NCBI GenBank assembly: GCA_031216915.1
Contig: CM062297.1
Span: forward strand, 369,967,704 to 370,031,703
Origin: Pictodentalium vernedei
Lineage: Eukaryota > Mollusca > Scaphopoda > Dentaliida > Dentaliidae
Length of the DNA stretch: 64,000 nt
Direction of reading: 5' to 3'
The notes beneath the pieces were generated by a model. The model saw nothing but the letters and a program-made list of their open reading frames with translations, was not told the origin of the DNA and made no database searches. The position numbers and the translations under genes were made by a program. Positions within the stretch are counted from its first letter, which is position 1; every line of letters begins with the position of its first letter. This document shows, one piece after another, positions 22,491 through 34,359 of this stretch.

Positions 22491-22840
22491 GTTTTTATTT
22501 ATTTATTGGTGTTTATGGTCACATATTTCTGCACATGGCTAATCAAGACCATGAGAGTTTTACGGGTGTAGGAAGCCGGAGTATCCAGAGAGAACCACTG
22601 AGAAACTGTCAGCTCCCCAACATACTAACTCCACGCAAGCAGGGTTAGCATTGGATGAAGACAGGTGCACCATCGATGTGCAGTATGCCTAAGTACACAA
22701 CACCACCATGCCCCCACATGGGCAATGGTGGTGAAGTGTCTTGCCAAGGACACAACGTGGTTGCCACAGGTGGGATTCAAACCGAGGACCTCTCAGCTTG
22801 CAGTCTGCACCTCTACCTACTGAGCCACTGCACTCCCACC
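22491..22840 (-). mobile_element. tRNA-derived SINE, copy 1
   Basis: On the minus strand the head has A box TGGCTCAGTAGG (22816-22827) and B box GGTTTGAATCC (22773-22783). The body includes GGTTCTCTCCGGATACTCCGG, and the tail is an AATAAATAAATAAA-type repeat. TTATTCCTT flanks both ends (22482-22490, 22841-22849). The inverted arm at ~31.04 kb has a single TTTATTCCTTGT at the same place, confirming insertion. Confidence 0.9.
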
Positions 22841-22949
22841 TTATTCCTTCTAAACAATTCTGCTATATTCAAGTAGTGAGTTCACTCATGAGGATACAAT
22901 TGAAGCATAAATTTATTGGGAAACTTGTTTACTATCAGGTGAAGTGTAT

Positions 22950-23675
22950 ATTTAGGCTTTTCCCTCTGGCAGACTCTTGTTTGTCTACGGATTATTATTT
23001 TTTTTTTTTTTTTTTTTTTTACCACACATTTTGTCTGTATGATTCTGAAGCCATTTTCGAACTGATTTTCACACAATTTTAGAGGGGCACAAGATCTAAA
23101 AATGTACCAAAGCAGGATTTTCGATTTAACTCTTCTTTCTCCAGAATTGGCAAAAAACTGTCAAAATTAGGGTTTATCGTCACTTTCTCAGAACACGACT
23201 TGTAGATTTTTTTTTAAACATTCATCATTGTAAAACCTGACTATGGCACAACAATTGACATACAAGAGATACTGGGCTAAGTATTTATGAACCCTCTGCA
23301 GGCTGCCAAACATCATAATTTTGATGAAATGGGCTGTTTTCGGGCACCCACAATCACCCAAAGGGTACACGCCAGATGAACATAACTTCCTTTATTGGAA
23401 GTAGAATTCGTTGAGGATCATTTTTGTAAGTGATAAGGGTATTCAAAAAACCACTGTACACAAACAGCACCAATGGGTATGCAACACAGAAACATAACTT
23501 CTTTTTTCAGATGCAAAATTTATAGGGAAAAGTTTTTGTATGTAGTAAGGGTATTCAAAAATCCAAGTCCTAACCCATTTTGGGTTGGTTAAAGAGAGAT
23601 ACCCCATAAAAGCTTAAAATTCCCATTTTCTGTGGTTTTCGCAAGACGCTCCTTGCATACTTTCAAGAAATGAAC
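22950..23675 (+). repeat. Internal tandem-repeat region of the large element, left part
   Basis: Units recur with CATAACTTCTTTT(A/T)TCAGAxGCA, TAGTAAGGGTATTCAAAAA, TAACCCATTTTGG and AAAAGCTTAAAATTC. They resume in the same orientation at 27870-28560 after the intervening insertions. A T homopolymer lies at 22998-23020. No coding function is visible. Confidence 0.65.
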
Positions 23676-24691
23676 GTGTCAATGACACTGTAGCTCAACC
23701 TGTTAAGACATGTACATGTATAGTATGTGACACAGTAATGACAAACATCTAGGTAATGACCTGATAACAAAGGTACATATAAAGTATTGTAACAGACTGT
23801 ACATAAATACTGACCGTAGCCTGTAACAAATGTATAGATAAAGTATTGTAAAGGTGGGTGACAGTCAGATGCTAAACTAGAAAAGAAATCTTTGAGTCCC
23901 AGAGTGGGTCTGACTGAACCCCAAAATATTTGTTCTCATAGCACAGTGATAACAAAGGCAACCCAAGACACACTATTTCCTGTACCAAGGTGAAAACAAA
24001 GGCACCCAAGAAGTTTCGTGAAGATCAGTTCATAAATACGAGCTCTATAGAAGTTGTGACAAAAAACTGATTGGACCTAATTTCAGTACAAAATAGCCAC
24101 TGGCAGCCATCTTGAATTTTGGACCGCACCCAGAAACACTCGTTCTCGTCATAAGGTGATAACAAAGGTACCCAAGAAGTTTCGCGAAGATCGGTTGATA
24201 AATACAGCCTCTAGCCCGAGCCGTATTGACATGTGCACTTACAGTGTATAAGTAGCACTGAATAAATCAAAGTTCATCTAATTTGCATAATTTCTGCACG
24301 AGAAAAAACCCCGTACTATATGTGATGTATTCCATGTTACTAAACATTCATACAAAAATTTATTCAAATCAGAACTTTCATACAGAAGTTCTGAACAAAA
24401 GACTGACTGCACTAATTTTGGTACAAAATGGCTGCTGGTGGCCATCTTGAATTTTGGACCACACCCAAAAACACTCGTTCTCATCCCACGGTGATAATGG
24501 TACTAAACATTCACACAAAAAATTATTCAAATCATCGCTTTCATATGGTCATAACAAAGGTACCCAAGAAGTTTCGGAAAGATCGGTTCATAAATACGGC
24601 CTCTAGTCTGAGCTGTATTGAATTGTTGATGGACAGACGGGCGACTGGCCATGGCATAAGCTCAAATTTGGCTTTGCCAAAGTTGAGCTAA
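23676..24691 (+). mobile_element. Helentron-like tandem-repeat element, family B copy 1
   Basis: It starts GTGTCAATGACAC then TGTAGCTCAAC, and ends with a TTTGGC-TTT-GCCAAA hairpin, GTTGAG and CTAA (24688-24691). Internal units contain CCTCTAGCCCGAGCCGTATTGA, GGTACCCAAGAAGTTTCG and ACTCGTTCTC. The subterminal AGCTCAAC/GTTGAGCT pair is inverted. It disrupts the internal tandem region of the large element. Confidence 0.7.
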
Positions 24692-24752
24692 AAACTGCCA
24701 TTAGCAGGTCTTTGTCTGACGGACAACCTGGGACGAATCGAGATGAGGACGT

Positions 24753-25894
24753 TCATTTCGAGCCTTGTTGAGGCCTGTGAGAGGAGAAACCACCTCCTCT
24801 GCTAGATGAAGGATCCTGAGACCTCCCTCTGGACTGCCGACGCTTACCCTTACCACATGAGTAACAGGAAGAAGTGGCGACAGGAGGATCAGCCCTATGC
24901 TTCACAGAGGAAGCAGAAGGGCATTTGCTAGGCTTGGAATAGCCACGGCCTCCAACAGAAGGCGGATCAAGCTGGCGAGGCAGCAGCTGATCTTTGGAAT
25001 GACGCAGGACTTCATCCCAGACAGTCGGCACGGAATCATGGAATAGTTGCGGACCCACCAAAGAAGCGGATCGAAGAGCAGCGCCCTGCCCTTCAGGAAG
25101 GGAATGGCTTGTGTCCAACACAGCACCCTTGTGAACTAAATTCAAATTACCTGTGTTACAGGTATGCATGTGAGTAAGAGGCATGAGCGTCTTAGAGATC
25201 ACACGCAAAGGAGCTTGTATGTCGTCAAACTTATTTGGAGACAGATAAGCAGCCAAGGAAGAGACAACGTGATCCAAGAGAGAAAGCATGCCTAGCATCT
25301 CTCTGGATAAGCCCAACATGGACTCCAAAGTCGCCATAGGAATAACGGCCGACTTGGCTTGGAGTTCTGATCCAAGACCGTCAAAGTCTTGCAATCGTAG
25401 GAACAATAACGCACAGGGGGCAAAAAGGTATCAACAAAGTGAAGAATGGAGTCTTCATAGCCTTGGAACACAGCTTTGAGCCCAATGCTGCAAAAGCTTT
25501 GACAACTTGTACCGACTGGTACCATCGAAGGCACCCAGAAGCAGGGTCCTCCACAGGCTGTAGGCACGTGACAGATGATCATGGCCTGGCTGAAACCTCC
25601 AGCTGGTCTGACGGTTTGAAGGAACTCAAACACAAAGTCAAGAGCCACCCCCAAGTCAGAAGACTGATGGTTCTCAACGTCAGGTGTGTCTGACCCATTG
25701 CCGGAGTCAGAAGACACATAGCCCATGTCGGGCATACCAGCCGATGCCTCCCATGGTGTAGGAACACCAGGGGGATCAGAATGCAGTGCCCTGCTTCCAA
25801 TCCCAGGAGGTGGTACCACAGAAGGTGCCGGGAAGCCACTAGAAGCCTCGCTGGAGGCAACATGAAGGCTCTTGGAAAGAACCTGCATGAGCAA
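24753..25894 (-). pseudogene. DIRS gag C-terminal region
   Basis: Residues LGLSREMLGMLSLLDHVVSSLAAYLSPNKFDDIQAPLRV..., then LPEGQGAALRSA, align by eye with copy 1 (14.3-14.6 kb). The C-terminus has CYSCGKGKRRQSRGRSQ and a Ser/Arg-rich tail ending near 24753. An upstream frame (25292-25894) overlaps in another register, indicating a frameshift near 25300-25400. Confidence 0.7.
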
Positions 25895-25943
25895 GGAGGG
25901 GCCTCCCTAAGCTCACAACCCGTATCTGCTGATACGACATGGG

Positions 25944-26483
25944 AACCACCCGGCAAAGTGGCTTCGCATCTGACCCTCTAAACCAGCGAAGGGTCACGAT
26001 CCTCTAGAACACGCCATGTGGGGCGACGGGTGGCAGCCAAGACATCTGAATACAGACGCTTATAGGGGTATGAAATACCACGAGGATCTGAAGTGTGGAA
26101 GTGCGGAAACTCAGGAGAGTCGCCGCTGATCTCTGAGGGACAGAAGGTCCAAGCTGCACAAAAATGTGCCGGTCCCGCAAACTGGCCGAAAGACCAGAGT
26201 ACATGGACAGAAGAACCACCCGGCAAAGTGGCTTCGCATCTGACCCTCTAAACCAGCGAAGGGTCACGATCCTCTAGAACACGCCATGCGGGGCGACGGG
26301 TGGCAGCCAAGACATCTGAATACAGACGCTTATAGGGGTATGAAATACCACGAGGATCTGAAGTGCGGAAGTGCGGAAACTCAGGAGAGTCGCCGCTGAT
26401 CTCTGAGGGACAGAAGGTCCAAGCTGCACAAAAATGTGCCGGTCCCGCAAACTGGCCGAAAGACCAGAGTACATGGACAGAAG
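25944..26483. repeat. 270-bp perfect-looking tandem duplication within DIRS gag
   Basis: The block 25944-26213 is repeated at 26214-26483, both starting at ACCACCCGGCAAAGTGGCTT. I see only two or so single-base differences (GTGGGGCG/GCGGGGCG, GTGTGGAAG/GTGCGGAAG). The near identity implies recent duplication or an assembly artefact. Confidence 0.9.
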
Positions 26484-27870
26484 CACAACAGAGTCCACGG
26501 TGACCCCACCACAGACATCTGAATCCAAATCAAAACCTGCTGAGCTCGATGGCTGAGAGACGACAGCAGAGGGTTTGGCCAGCAACCACTTCTGACTTCG
26601 CCGAGTTGCAGCCAGGGAAGGTTGAGGCCAATGTCCCACGCCCAAGAAGCAGAAATCCCTGCAGACCCCTGCAGGGATAAGCCGACGCCGGCTGAAACAG
26701 AGACCGATGACATCACCGACATAGTAGCATCAGGAGCGGATACATCAGTAGCTGTTGACAAAGGCAGAAAAGTGAAGAGAGCAAGCGAGCTAGGCTCCAA
26801 AAGAGGACTCACAACCCTAGTGACAGCCTCAGATGTTGACTGGAGTGGGACAATAGTCCCGGAATCAGGCATCTCTTCGCCAGAAAGTATCCACGCCATA
26901 AAAAGACTGCAAACCCCCAGGAAGGGATGTAACTCTCTCCAGAGAGTCGAATTGAGAGGCCCAGAACAACTGTGTTCCCCTTCCCATGGGCACAGGAGGA
27001 AAACGTCACGTGCCCGAAATACAAAATAGAAGGAAGCCCAAAAGGTGGAAGACCACCCAGCCCACAGGGTCTTTCAATAGAAAACCCAAATAAAGTGGAG
27101 CATGAATAATGGGAAACTTCAACATGGTACAACAAAATGGCCCGCAAGGTATCATCCTTGGCATATCTGGCAGGAGCAATGCAGATGGGAAGGTGAACCC
27201 AAAGAAAAACTAAATCAGGACACTCCCAGCTACCAGATTAAGGTGGCAGGAACCAAAGGCCAGATGGGAACAGAAAGGTACTCCAACAGCCAAAAGGAAA
27301 CTGGCAGAAATTCTACCCTCAACAGAGGGGAGAAAAGCTGCCACGACCGCCCCCAGCTGACACCTAACTCAGTTAAAAGCAGAACCCAAAGGGTTAGCAT
27401 TAATGAACAAAAGACCGAAATGGCACGGTACAAAAAAATCGCATGCGAAATCGGTATAGAGATTTATCATGAAAAATACAGTGAATAATCAAGAGAATAT
27501 ATAAAAACACAGCCCTGTATATCTGGATAGTGAAGAAAAAGCTATGAATCCACATATCAGAACAGGAAACATCATTAACATCAAGTCAAAAGGTATCACT
27601 GTTGAAGAATGAGATGATCTGCATCCTTGTAAGATGGCGGAAAGCGACAGAATGACATGTTGGTTATACGTCTGCGCACTGGTTCCGTAAGGCGGTCGCA
27701 CTCGACCCAGTTTTGGATTATTTTTTCTTGGTGATTTTGCACGACTTTTCTTTCCCAAATCGCTTGGGAAAGAAGAAAATAGAGAGTATTCTTCCAAGTT
27801 AGGGACTTCCACTGTAGTGCAAGCCTGTTGTAAACAATTGTAAGGTAGGTTGATAAGAAAGGTAAAAGAT

Positions 27871-28819
27871 AAACAGAACTTCTTTTACCACACAGAGAAT
27901 TCACAGAGGCTCATTTTGTAAGTAGTAAGGGTATTCAAAAAAACAAAGCTTAACCCATTTTGGACTGGTTAAGGAGAGATGCCCCTTAAAAGCTTAAAAT
28001 TCACATTTTCTGTGGATTTCTCTAACTGCCTGTTGGCGATTTTCAAGAACAATTGGACATTGGCAGGTCTTGGTGTGGTATTACAAGTTGCATGGACAGA
28101 ATATTCTGCTAAGCATTTGTTAATCCCTCCACCACAGACTGCTAAACGTCGAAGTTTTGATAAGATTGTCTGTTTCCCGACACCAACAGCACCAAATTGG
28201 TATGTAACAAATAAACATAACCTCTTTTATCGGACGCAGAATTCAAGGGAGATAATTTTTTAAGTATTAAGGGTATTAAAAAAACCAAGCCTTAACACAG
28301 TTCTGCCGGATTCAAGACAGACAGCCCTTAAGAACTTAAAGTTCACATTTTCTGTGGATTTCTACAAGTGGTTCTTACAGATTTTCAAGAAAAAATAGAC
28401 TTTTGAGAAGACTTATTCTCACAAGCCTTCATTAACCGTCCACAAGATGCCAAGCATCAAAATTTTTGATAAATTTGAGATATAATCGGCTGTTTAGCAA
28501 ATAGCCACAGCACTCAATCGGTATGTGGCAAACAAACATAACTTCTTTTGTCAGATGCAGACTTCTAGGACACTGATATTGATATTAACCCTCTCCACCA
28601 ATAATGATGATTTTAACCTAAACATTCCTTTACCAAACTGGGTCATTTGAGACTATTATACCCACTTTTCTCAAAGCATCAATAAAGGTACTTTAGTGAT
28701 ACAGTTGAAAACAATTCTTCAGACACTCTAGGGTCATGAAAAATTATGGAATCTCATCTGGAAAAGCCATGATTTTCCAGAAACACAAAGTCTAGTTATG
28801 GATATAGTATTGTATATAC
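27871..28819 (+). repeat. Internal tandem-repeat region of the large element, right part
   Basis: At least two and a half units continue the pattern seen at 22950-23675, with TAAGGGTATT, AACCCATTTTGGAC and AAGCTTAAAATTCACATTTTCTGTGG about 330 bp apart. No gene is visible to 28819. Confidence 0.6.
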
Positions 28820-30764
28820 TCATTCATCACTTGATCCTTCATCTGAGCTACTAGAAGGGAAGCAATCATCAGAACTCTGTTCACTAGAATCGTCATCTGA
28901 AAAAACTAAGTTCATCATCATCCACATCATCACAATTAGATGAGCACTGAACTCCAGCCAAATTCCAGTGGATTCAAGAGCAATAAAATCTCCAATCATT
29001 CAAACAATTCATCATCTCATGTGTGACATAGTTAGAGATGAGCCAAAAAAGTAAAATGCCCCATCAGACGAATGCCGATTATTTTAGACAACAATCGGAC
29101 GATACCGAATGCCGATGTCAGATGGTTTCTTTATTATTCAAGCTTACTGTAGAAGCTGGCTGATTTACAGTAATCAGAATTTAATTTACATGCCATTAAT
29201 CCCCATCAACCTAGAAGATAACACACTTTTAATACTCACTTAAATAAGTTAAATAACAGACATCAAAGGGTTAATTTTATTTCAATGATGCACCATCAGT
29301 GCAGTATATTTTCGATTTAAAATAAACAGCTAACAACAACTGAGTCGAGAAGTTATCAAAAGCCGTTGTTGGAACCACAAGTTTTAAAGTGGGAGTTTCT
29401 TTTTGGTAAACCCACATATGGGATTGTGTCACACGAGTCATGACGTTGCACTGCATCATCTATTTTTATTATGTGCGCCACACATTTCAACATGAAAAAA
29501 ATTCAGTGGCTTTGTGTTGATAAATCCCACCCCGAATGGCCCGATATTAAACTTATTGCATCCAAACCTCTCACAGTTAACACAGATTACTAATATGGAG
29601 GAATTATCTGTCCAATATGGGAATAAAGAATGCCATTATATATTTAATGAGACGATGAGTGTGGTTGAAAGAAATATTGCGACATTTTGCAAAATGCAGT
29701 AGAGTTTGGGCAGTGAAGAGCATCTGTATTCACATGATGGATAAAAAACAACTCGGTACACAGTTACACAAGCAAAATCTTTAATATAACATTCTGCCTT
29801 TTCTTTCACGAACCATCACTTCCCTGATATCAGTAACAGACAAGTGATGTACCGATCGCTTGCCACTGGTTGTCCCACAAAGGGGAAGAAAGTTCATTAC
29901 AGATCATCCATAACACTTTCACTGTGTTTCAGACAATCGACGAGGGCCGATGTTGAACCATCAAGTGCCGATGGTGAACCGATGGGTGCTTATCGGCCGA
30001 GTGCTGATGTTACACCGATTAATAGTCTCATCTCTAGACATAGTGACACTTTGATCACAAATTTAAGGAATTTGCATCTGGAGGGAGACGCTTAAGAGCA
30101 AGATGTCTCGTTGGACGACTTTTCTTTGCAAATACCATTGCATAACTTGAGACTCCTTGAGTAATGTCAGACCTGGGCCTATTATAGAGAACATGCAGGA
30201 TGAAGTGGATAACATTGTCCTATCAAGAACAGGGGAACCCAGACTGTCTAATAGTTTCAGTAAACTTCAGTACTTTTTTTAAAAACTGTGGACATGGATC
30301 TACCATAAAACAGCTGTGTATAGTCACTGCCAGTTATAGCATGGAATGCAGGTAGCAACTGACAGATGTCTCCACCTAATCTGTTAGCCAATTTATGAAC
30401 ACTATGATAAGTTATCGCACTTTTTGATGACACTGTTCCTTGAAGTGAAGAGAACCCTCCATTGGTGTGCTACGAAGAGTAGCATCACAAACACATCAGT
30501 ATCATCAGCAACAACACAAACACCAGGATGCTGCTTGGCTGCAAACACCGCATGCATAGTGAGTTGGGGATCTGCTTCCTTGTGGGATGATTTTAAGATC
30601 TTTGATCTCACAAGGAGGTTGGATTCTGTCACTCTTGACAAAAAATCACAGACTTCCTTTACACACATAGGCATCTTTCTCGATTTGACAATCAGTACAC
30701 AGGAAGTAGTCAGCCAGCAAGCCAGTGATTTGAAGTTTATTATTTTGATTAGATAAGAATTCAC
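28820..30764 (-). pseudogene. Degenerate FEN/PIN-like nuclease-related gene, interrupted by a hAT element
   Basis: The frame 30402-30764 carries SSHKEADPQL, MHAVFAAKQHPGVCVVADDTDVFVMLLFVAH, and the next piece (about 30285-30390, other register) reads GGDICQLLPAFHAITGSDYTQLFYG. EAD, DDTDV and GSD are the spaced acidic motifs of a FEN/XPG-like nuclease fold. An acidic Ser/Asp-rich stretch around 28830-28930 may be its C-terminal tail. A 1-kb hAT element sits between at 29033-30036. Multiple stops make it non-functional. It appears to be the native gene of the large inverted-arm element and is distantly similar to the gene at 32.6-34.35 kb. Confidence 0.65.
29033..30036. mobile_element. hAT-type non-autonomous transposon with exact 8-bp TSD
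   Basis: TIRs are TAGAGATGAG (29033-29042) and CTCATCTCTA (30027-30036). GACATAGT is present immediately outside both ends (29025-29032, 30037-30044). Subterminal GCCGAT/CGGCCGA motifs recur near both ends. No transposase frame is present. The TSD length and TIR style fit hAT. Confidence 0.92.
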
Positions 30765-32578
30765 TCCAGTCCTTGGGCTTCGGAAGTTTTTGACTTTATT
30801 TAGAGATATTATTTTCCCTTCATGTGTTTTTTGCCAGATAAATGATTCAAAAAGGATGCAACACGTTCAGCCCAGCAAGAGAATGTATCTGACTGTAGAC
30901 CTGTTTTGGGAATAATTCACATCACATAAATAAGAGAAATTTCTCCTCACTTTCAGGCCTCTGTATCACCTTTGAAGGAGTTCTCCTATATGTTTTCTAG
31001 TGTATCCTCAAAAGTGGCCTCATTTCATGAATATAACAGAAGTTTACAAGGAATAAAGGCCATTTTATGTTTGTTGCCAACAAAATCTACTTAATCTAGT
31101 CGAAATTGAGTTTTTTCTTGAAATTCATGACAATTTACTCTTGTTTTACTGCCTCTATATCGATATCAAACCAGTTTTTTCTGTATGTTTGTATTTCATT
31201 CTCATACATGGCCTCACCACTCGATTATTACACAAATGTACAAGGAATAAAGACCATTTTATGATTGTCAACAACAAAAAACTGGTCGAAATTTAGTTTT
31301 TTCTTCAAAATTTTCAATAATTTTCTCTCATTTTACTGCTTCCAGACCACTCTTAATGGAGTTTTGTCCATATTTTTGTAGCAAGTTCCTATGAGTGGTC
31401 TCAGTACTAAAATGTAACACAAGTTTATGTGAATTGAAAGCCATTTCATGCTTGTTTGTGGCCAAAAAGCAGTTGAGATTGAGTTTTTTCTTCAAATTTT
31501 GTGCTCCCGTGGAGAGCCCCATCATAGATAACTGAATATTTGGTTCCAAATATCATTCAAACTGTTTATTCCACCTAATAGCAGTGGCTTACATCATATT
31601 CTGTTGAAATATGCCATTCAAATATGCAGATAAGTGTCTAGTGTAAGATGGTATTTTTCATAAGTAATATGTGCAACATTCAAGCCCTGCCCCCATAACC
31701 ATAGGAGACCCTCACAAGACTGAAATATGGTTAAAAATATGTAGTAACACCCATAGAAATTTAATTTACATGATATTGCAATATGCAATCAACCTAAATA
31801 AATTTAAAGCTAATACTATAGATACAACCATATTTTGTGGACCATATGGTCCACAACCCCTATTAGCCCAAGAACATTAGGTTTCACTAGGGAAAAAAAT
31901 CGGAGAAAGCTGATTTTTTCAGGGAATGTCGAGTACATGTCACTTAACGATTAGACAAAAGTCCCCTAAAATCCCAGTTGAGCTTTTTTTTCTTCAGCCT
32001 TTTTTCGAAAACGCGTTTGAAAAAAATCGCACGAACTTTGTAACCTCGAATTGATCCAACTGTATTTTTTGTTTACGCATATTTCGAGCTACATAATGTC
32101 TAATATACATTTACCTAGAGGAAAATGTGCATTCTGTGACAATTTCTGCAAAAAATTATTGAAAATTCACAAAAAAAGTATCGGATTTACGCAAAAAATG
32201 ACGATTTTCCTAACGGATTTGCCCAAAGGGTCATAGTACAGAACGGGATGTTAGTTGGACAGACGATAAAAAAATCCACCACCATTTGAAGACTTTTATC
32301 ATTGCTTACAAAATAGACATTATGGAAGACCCCCTCTGCTTCTGGCCAAGTTCCCCTTTTGGCATAAAATTCGTCAGCATGAGAACTCAACTATTTTCGG
32401 GGCTTGGGACCGAACAGACACGTCTGTGTCTGGCAGCATTAGATCAATAAATAATATTTACAGAATGTACAAAAATCAATAAATAATATTTACAGAATGT
32501 ACAAATCAATCAACATGGATTAAGTTACATTGACTATTATCAACGCTATATACAGAAATGACATGACCTATATACATA

Positions 32579-34352
32579 TTATTCATCGAACTCAGAAATT
32601 TCCGACAGGACAGTGTTTCTGTGGTTGTTACAAGAATCCGAACTGCAATTACACAAACCTGAGCAAGAGAGTCCTGCCTTCTTACACCCACACCTTTTTG
32701 TACAAGCACTCTTGCAACCACAACTGATCAGATTCAGTAGGTTATCGGGGGCACATGGCTTTGTGGCTGCAGTCGGTACAAGAAGTCCATTGTCTAGCGA
32801 CCACCCCCAATCCGTCGGAGGAAGCGAAGTGCCCAGCCATTGTTGGACCTGGAGATAACATCTGTAGACATGTTGTTGTGCAGCATCGCTGCTTGGTGGG
32901 AGTGAGGCTAGGTCGATGGGTTTATTCAGTTTAGATTTTGCTACATAACGCTTGTAAGTGACATATCTATATTGGTCGAGAGAGGAAACAGTTTTACTCC
33001 CGTATAAGATCAGGAGAAGTTGTTCCCCGGCAGCGGCTACTGCACTTGGTGTACTGTCATCCCCCAAAATTGTGTTGACATACTGTTGTGAGTCGCTAGT
33101 AACATCGGAGACAATTGTACTGAATACTTTCTTCTTACCAACTCGAAAGAGTGCAGAAGTAGTGTCACAACCACTTATAGAATGTGCTACAAGGAGGTTG
33201 CTTCTATGGTCACCCATTTTGGTTGCTATTTCACTAACTGAAACTAGTAAGTTTGGGGTAATGGAATACATCATGTGAATATTACATCCCGGTTGAACTC
33301 GAGAGGTAAGAATGACTAACAAGTCTGTGTCTGTTCCCACAACGACAACATTGTTGTCATCTTGAGCGATGTCAAGTGCAGTTTCGGCTATCAGTACATC
33401 AGCATCAGCATCAGCCTCGGCCTGCTTGGACTGAATATTGATAGCAGATAGCTCCTGCATTAGAAGATCGATCAGTTGGGTTTTGTTCTTGGCATTTGCA
33501 AGGAAATCGGATTGGGGTGTGGTGGCTGGTAACTCGGGTGAGATATTGATATCAATGGAATACCTGTCTTTAGATCTACGGGCTTGTTCCATGCCCTTTG
33601 TCGACATTGTACAAGCATAACCATCAAAAACAACCACGACGTTCGCCCCAAAATGTCTCACTAGATAATTGGAATATGATGTACATATGTCCTTATATGA
33701 CGACTGTTTAGGCCATACAACTGCCCTCAATAAAAATCCACCATCTACAACAAACAGAGAATGTTCTGGGATTTTAGTTCTCGGAACCGTATGTTTTGAG
33801 GATCTTACCGAGCGTGCTTTTCTGTGTCTTCCTCATTCCAGCAGAATAAAACAATGCTGGTGGTTTCGGGGCGAGTTCATATTTGAGATACTCTTCCATC
33901 TCTGCTTGTGACTGAATAACACATGTGATGCGGTTGAACAGAATTGTGGGGTCAATCACTACCTTACTTCCATGGACTTTGATGCTATTTGCCATCGATG
34001 CGAAAGACTTCACAGTGTCAACACGTCGTAGTTTGATGCTGTTGAACATTTTGCATACAACTTTCGATACGCAACATTCACCAATTTTGCGAACTTGGTC
34101 ACAGTTCACAGTTTCGTCGGCCACAAGCCCGGTCGCTATAGAGACTAATTGTAGTGGATCTCTATTCTGAAAGGGGGAATGCACTCTGAGCCAGTTCAAT
34201 AATTTGGTGATATCATTGGCATCAGTCAATTGTGAACTTTGACGGAGATCCCGATGTTGTTCGCCATGACCAGTGTGAACATGAACAAAATTTTCGAGAG
34301 CATTACAATACCACAGAACAGATATCAATGTGCGGACCTGCTTCGTTGTCAC
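32579..34352 (-). pseudogene. FEN/PIN-like nuclease domain with C-terminal CXC (tesmin/TSO1-like) cysteine cluster, one frameshift
   Basis: The N-terminal piece (33774-34352) has VNCDQVRKIGE, VVIDPTILFNRI and ALFYSAGMRKTQKSTLGKIL. After a single frameshift near 33780-33800 the second register reads PEHSLFVVDGGFLLRAVVW and continues as the 32579-33730 frame. In that frame (numbering from its TTG) VVFDGY is at 33-38, EADADADVLI at 105-114, VVGTDTDLLVIL at 130-141, HSISGCDTTSA at 183-193, QYRY at 253-256 and WGWSLDNGLLVPT at 308-320. Residues 337-368 form the CXC cluster (CGCKSACTKRCGCKKAGLSC...CNC). Proteins of this type are multicopy and usually unannotated in invertebrates. The 5' end lacks an ATG, so an upstream exon or truncation is likely. 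Nuclease activity is inferred from spaced Asp/Glu motifs. Confidence 0.75.
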
Positions 34353-34359
34353 CGTAAGG

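Larger units (their letters stand above)
20964..22940 (+). repeat. Left inverted arm, with its outer end tandemly duplicated
   Basis: The outer ~172 bp (DIRS flank plus TIR) occurs twice: TAGTCGG starts at 20964 and 21136, each preceded by CATTCAGAA. From 21136 inward the sequence is the reverse complement of 35649 to ~35325 and 31870 to ~30960. It is interrupted by a TTAA MITE (21318-21554) and a SINE (22491-22840), neither of which is in the right arm. Open frames here are not genes. Confidence 0.8.
24740..27870 (-). mobile_element. DIRS-like fragment, copy 3 (gag region and a terminal segment)
   Basis: Gag-related frames at 24753-25406, 25292-25894 and up to about 26900 match the gag of copy 1. 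The segment 27560-27870 resembles 17550-17970 downstream of DIRS copy 2. No RT, RNase H or recombinase was found, so this is a partial copy. Together with family B copy 1 it separates two halves of the tandem-repeat region. Confidence 0.65.

Noticed and set aside
22486-22850. Functional tRNA gene
   Set aside because: A and B boxes are present but the sequence continues into a SINE body with an AATA tail and flanking duplications, and no anticodon stem is convincing.
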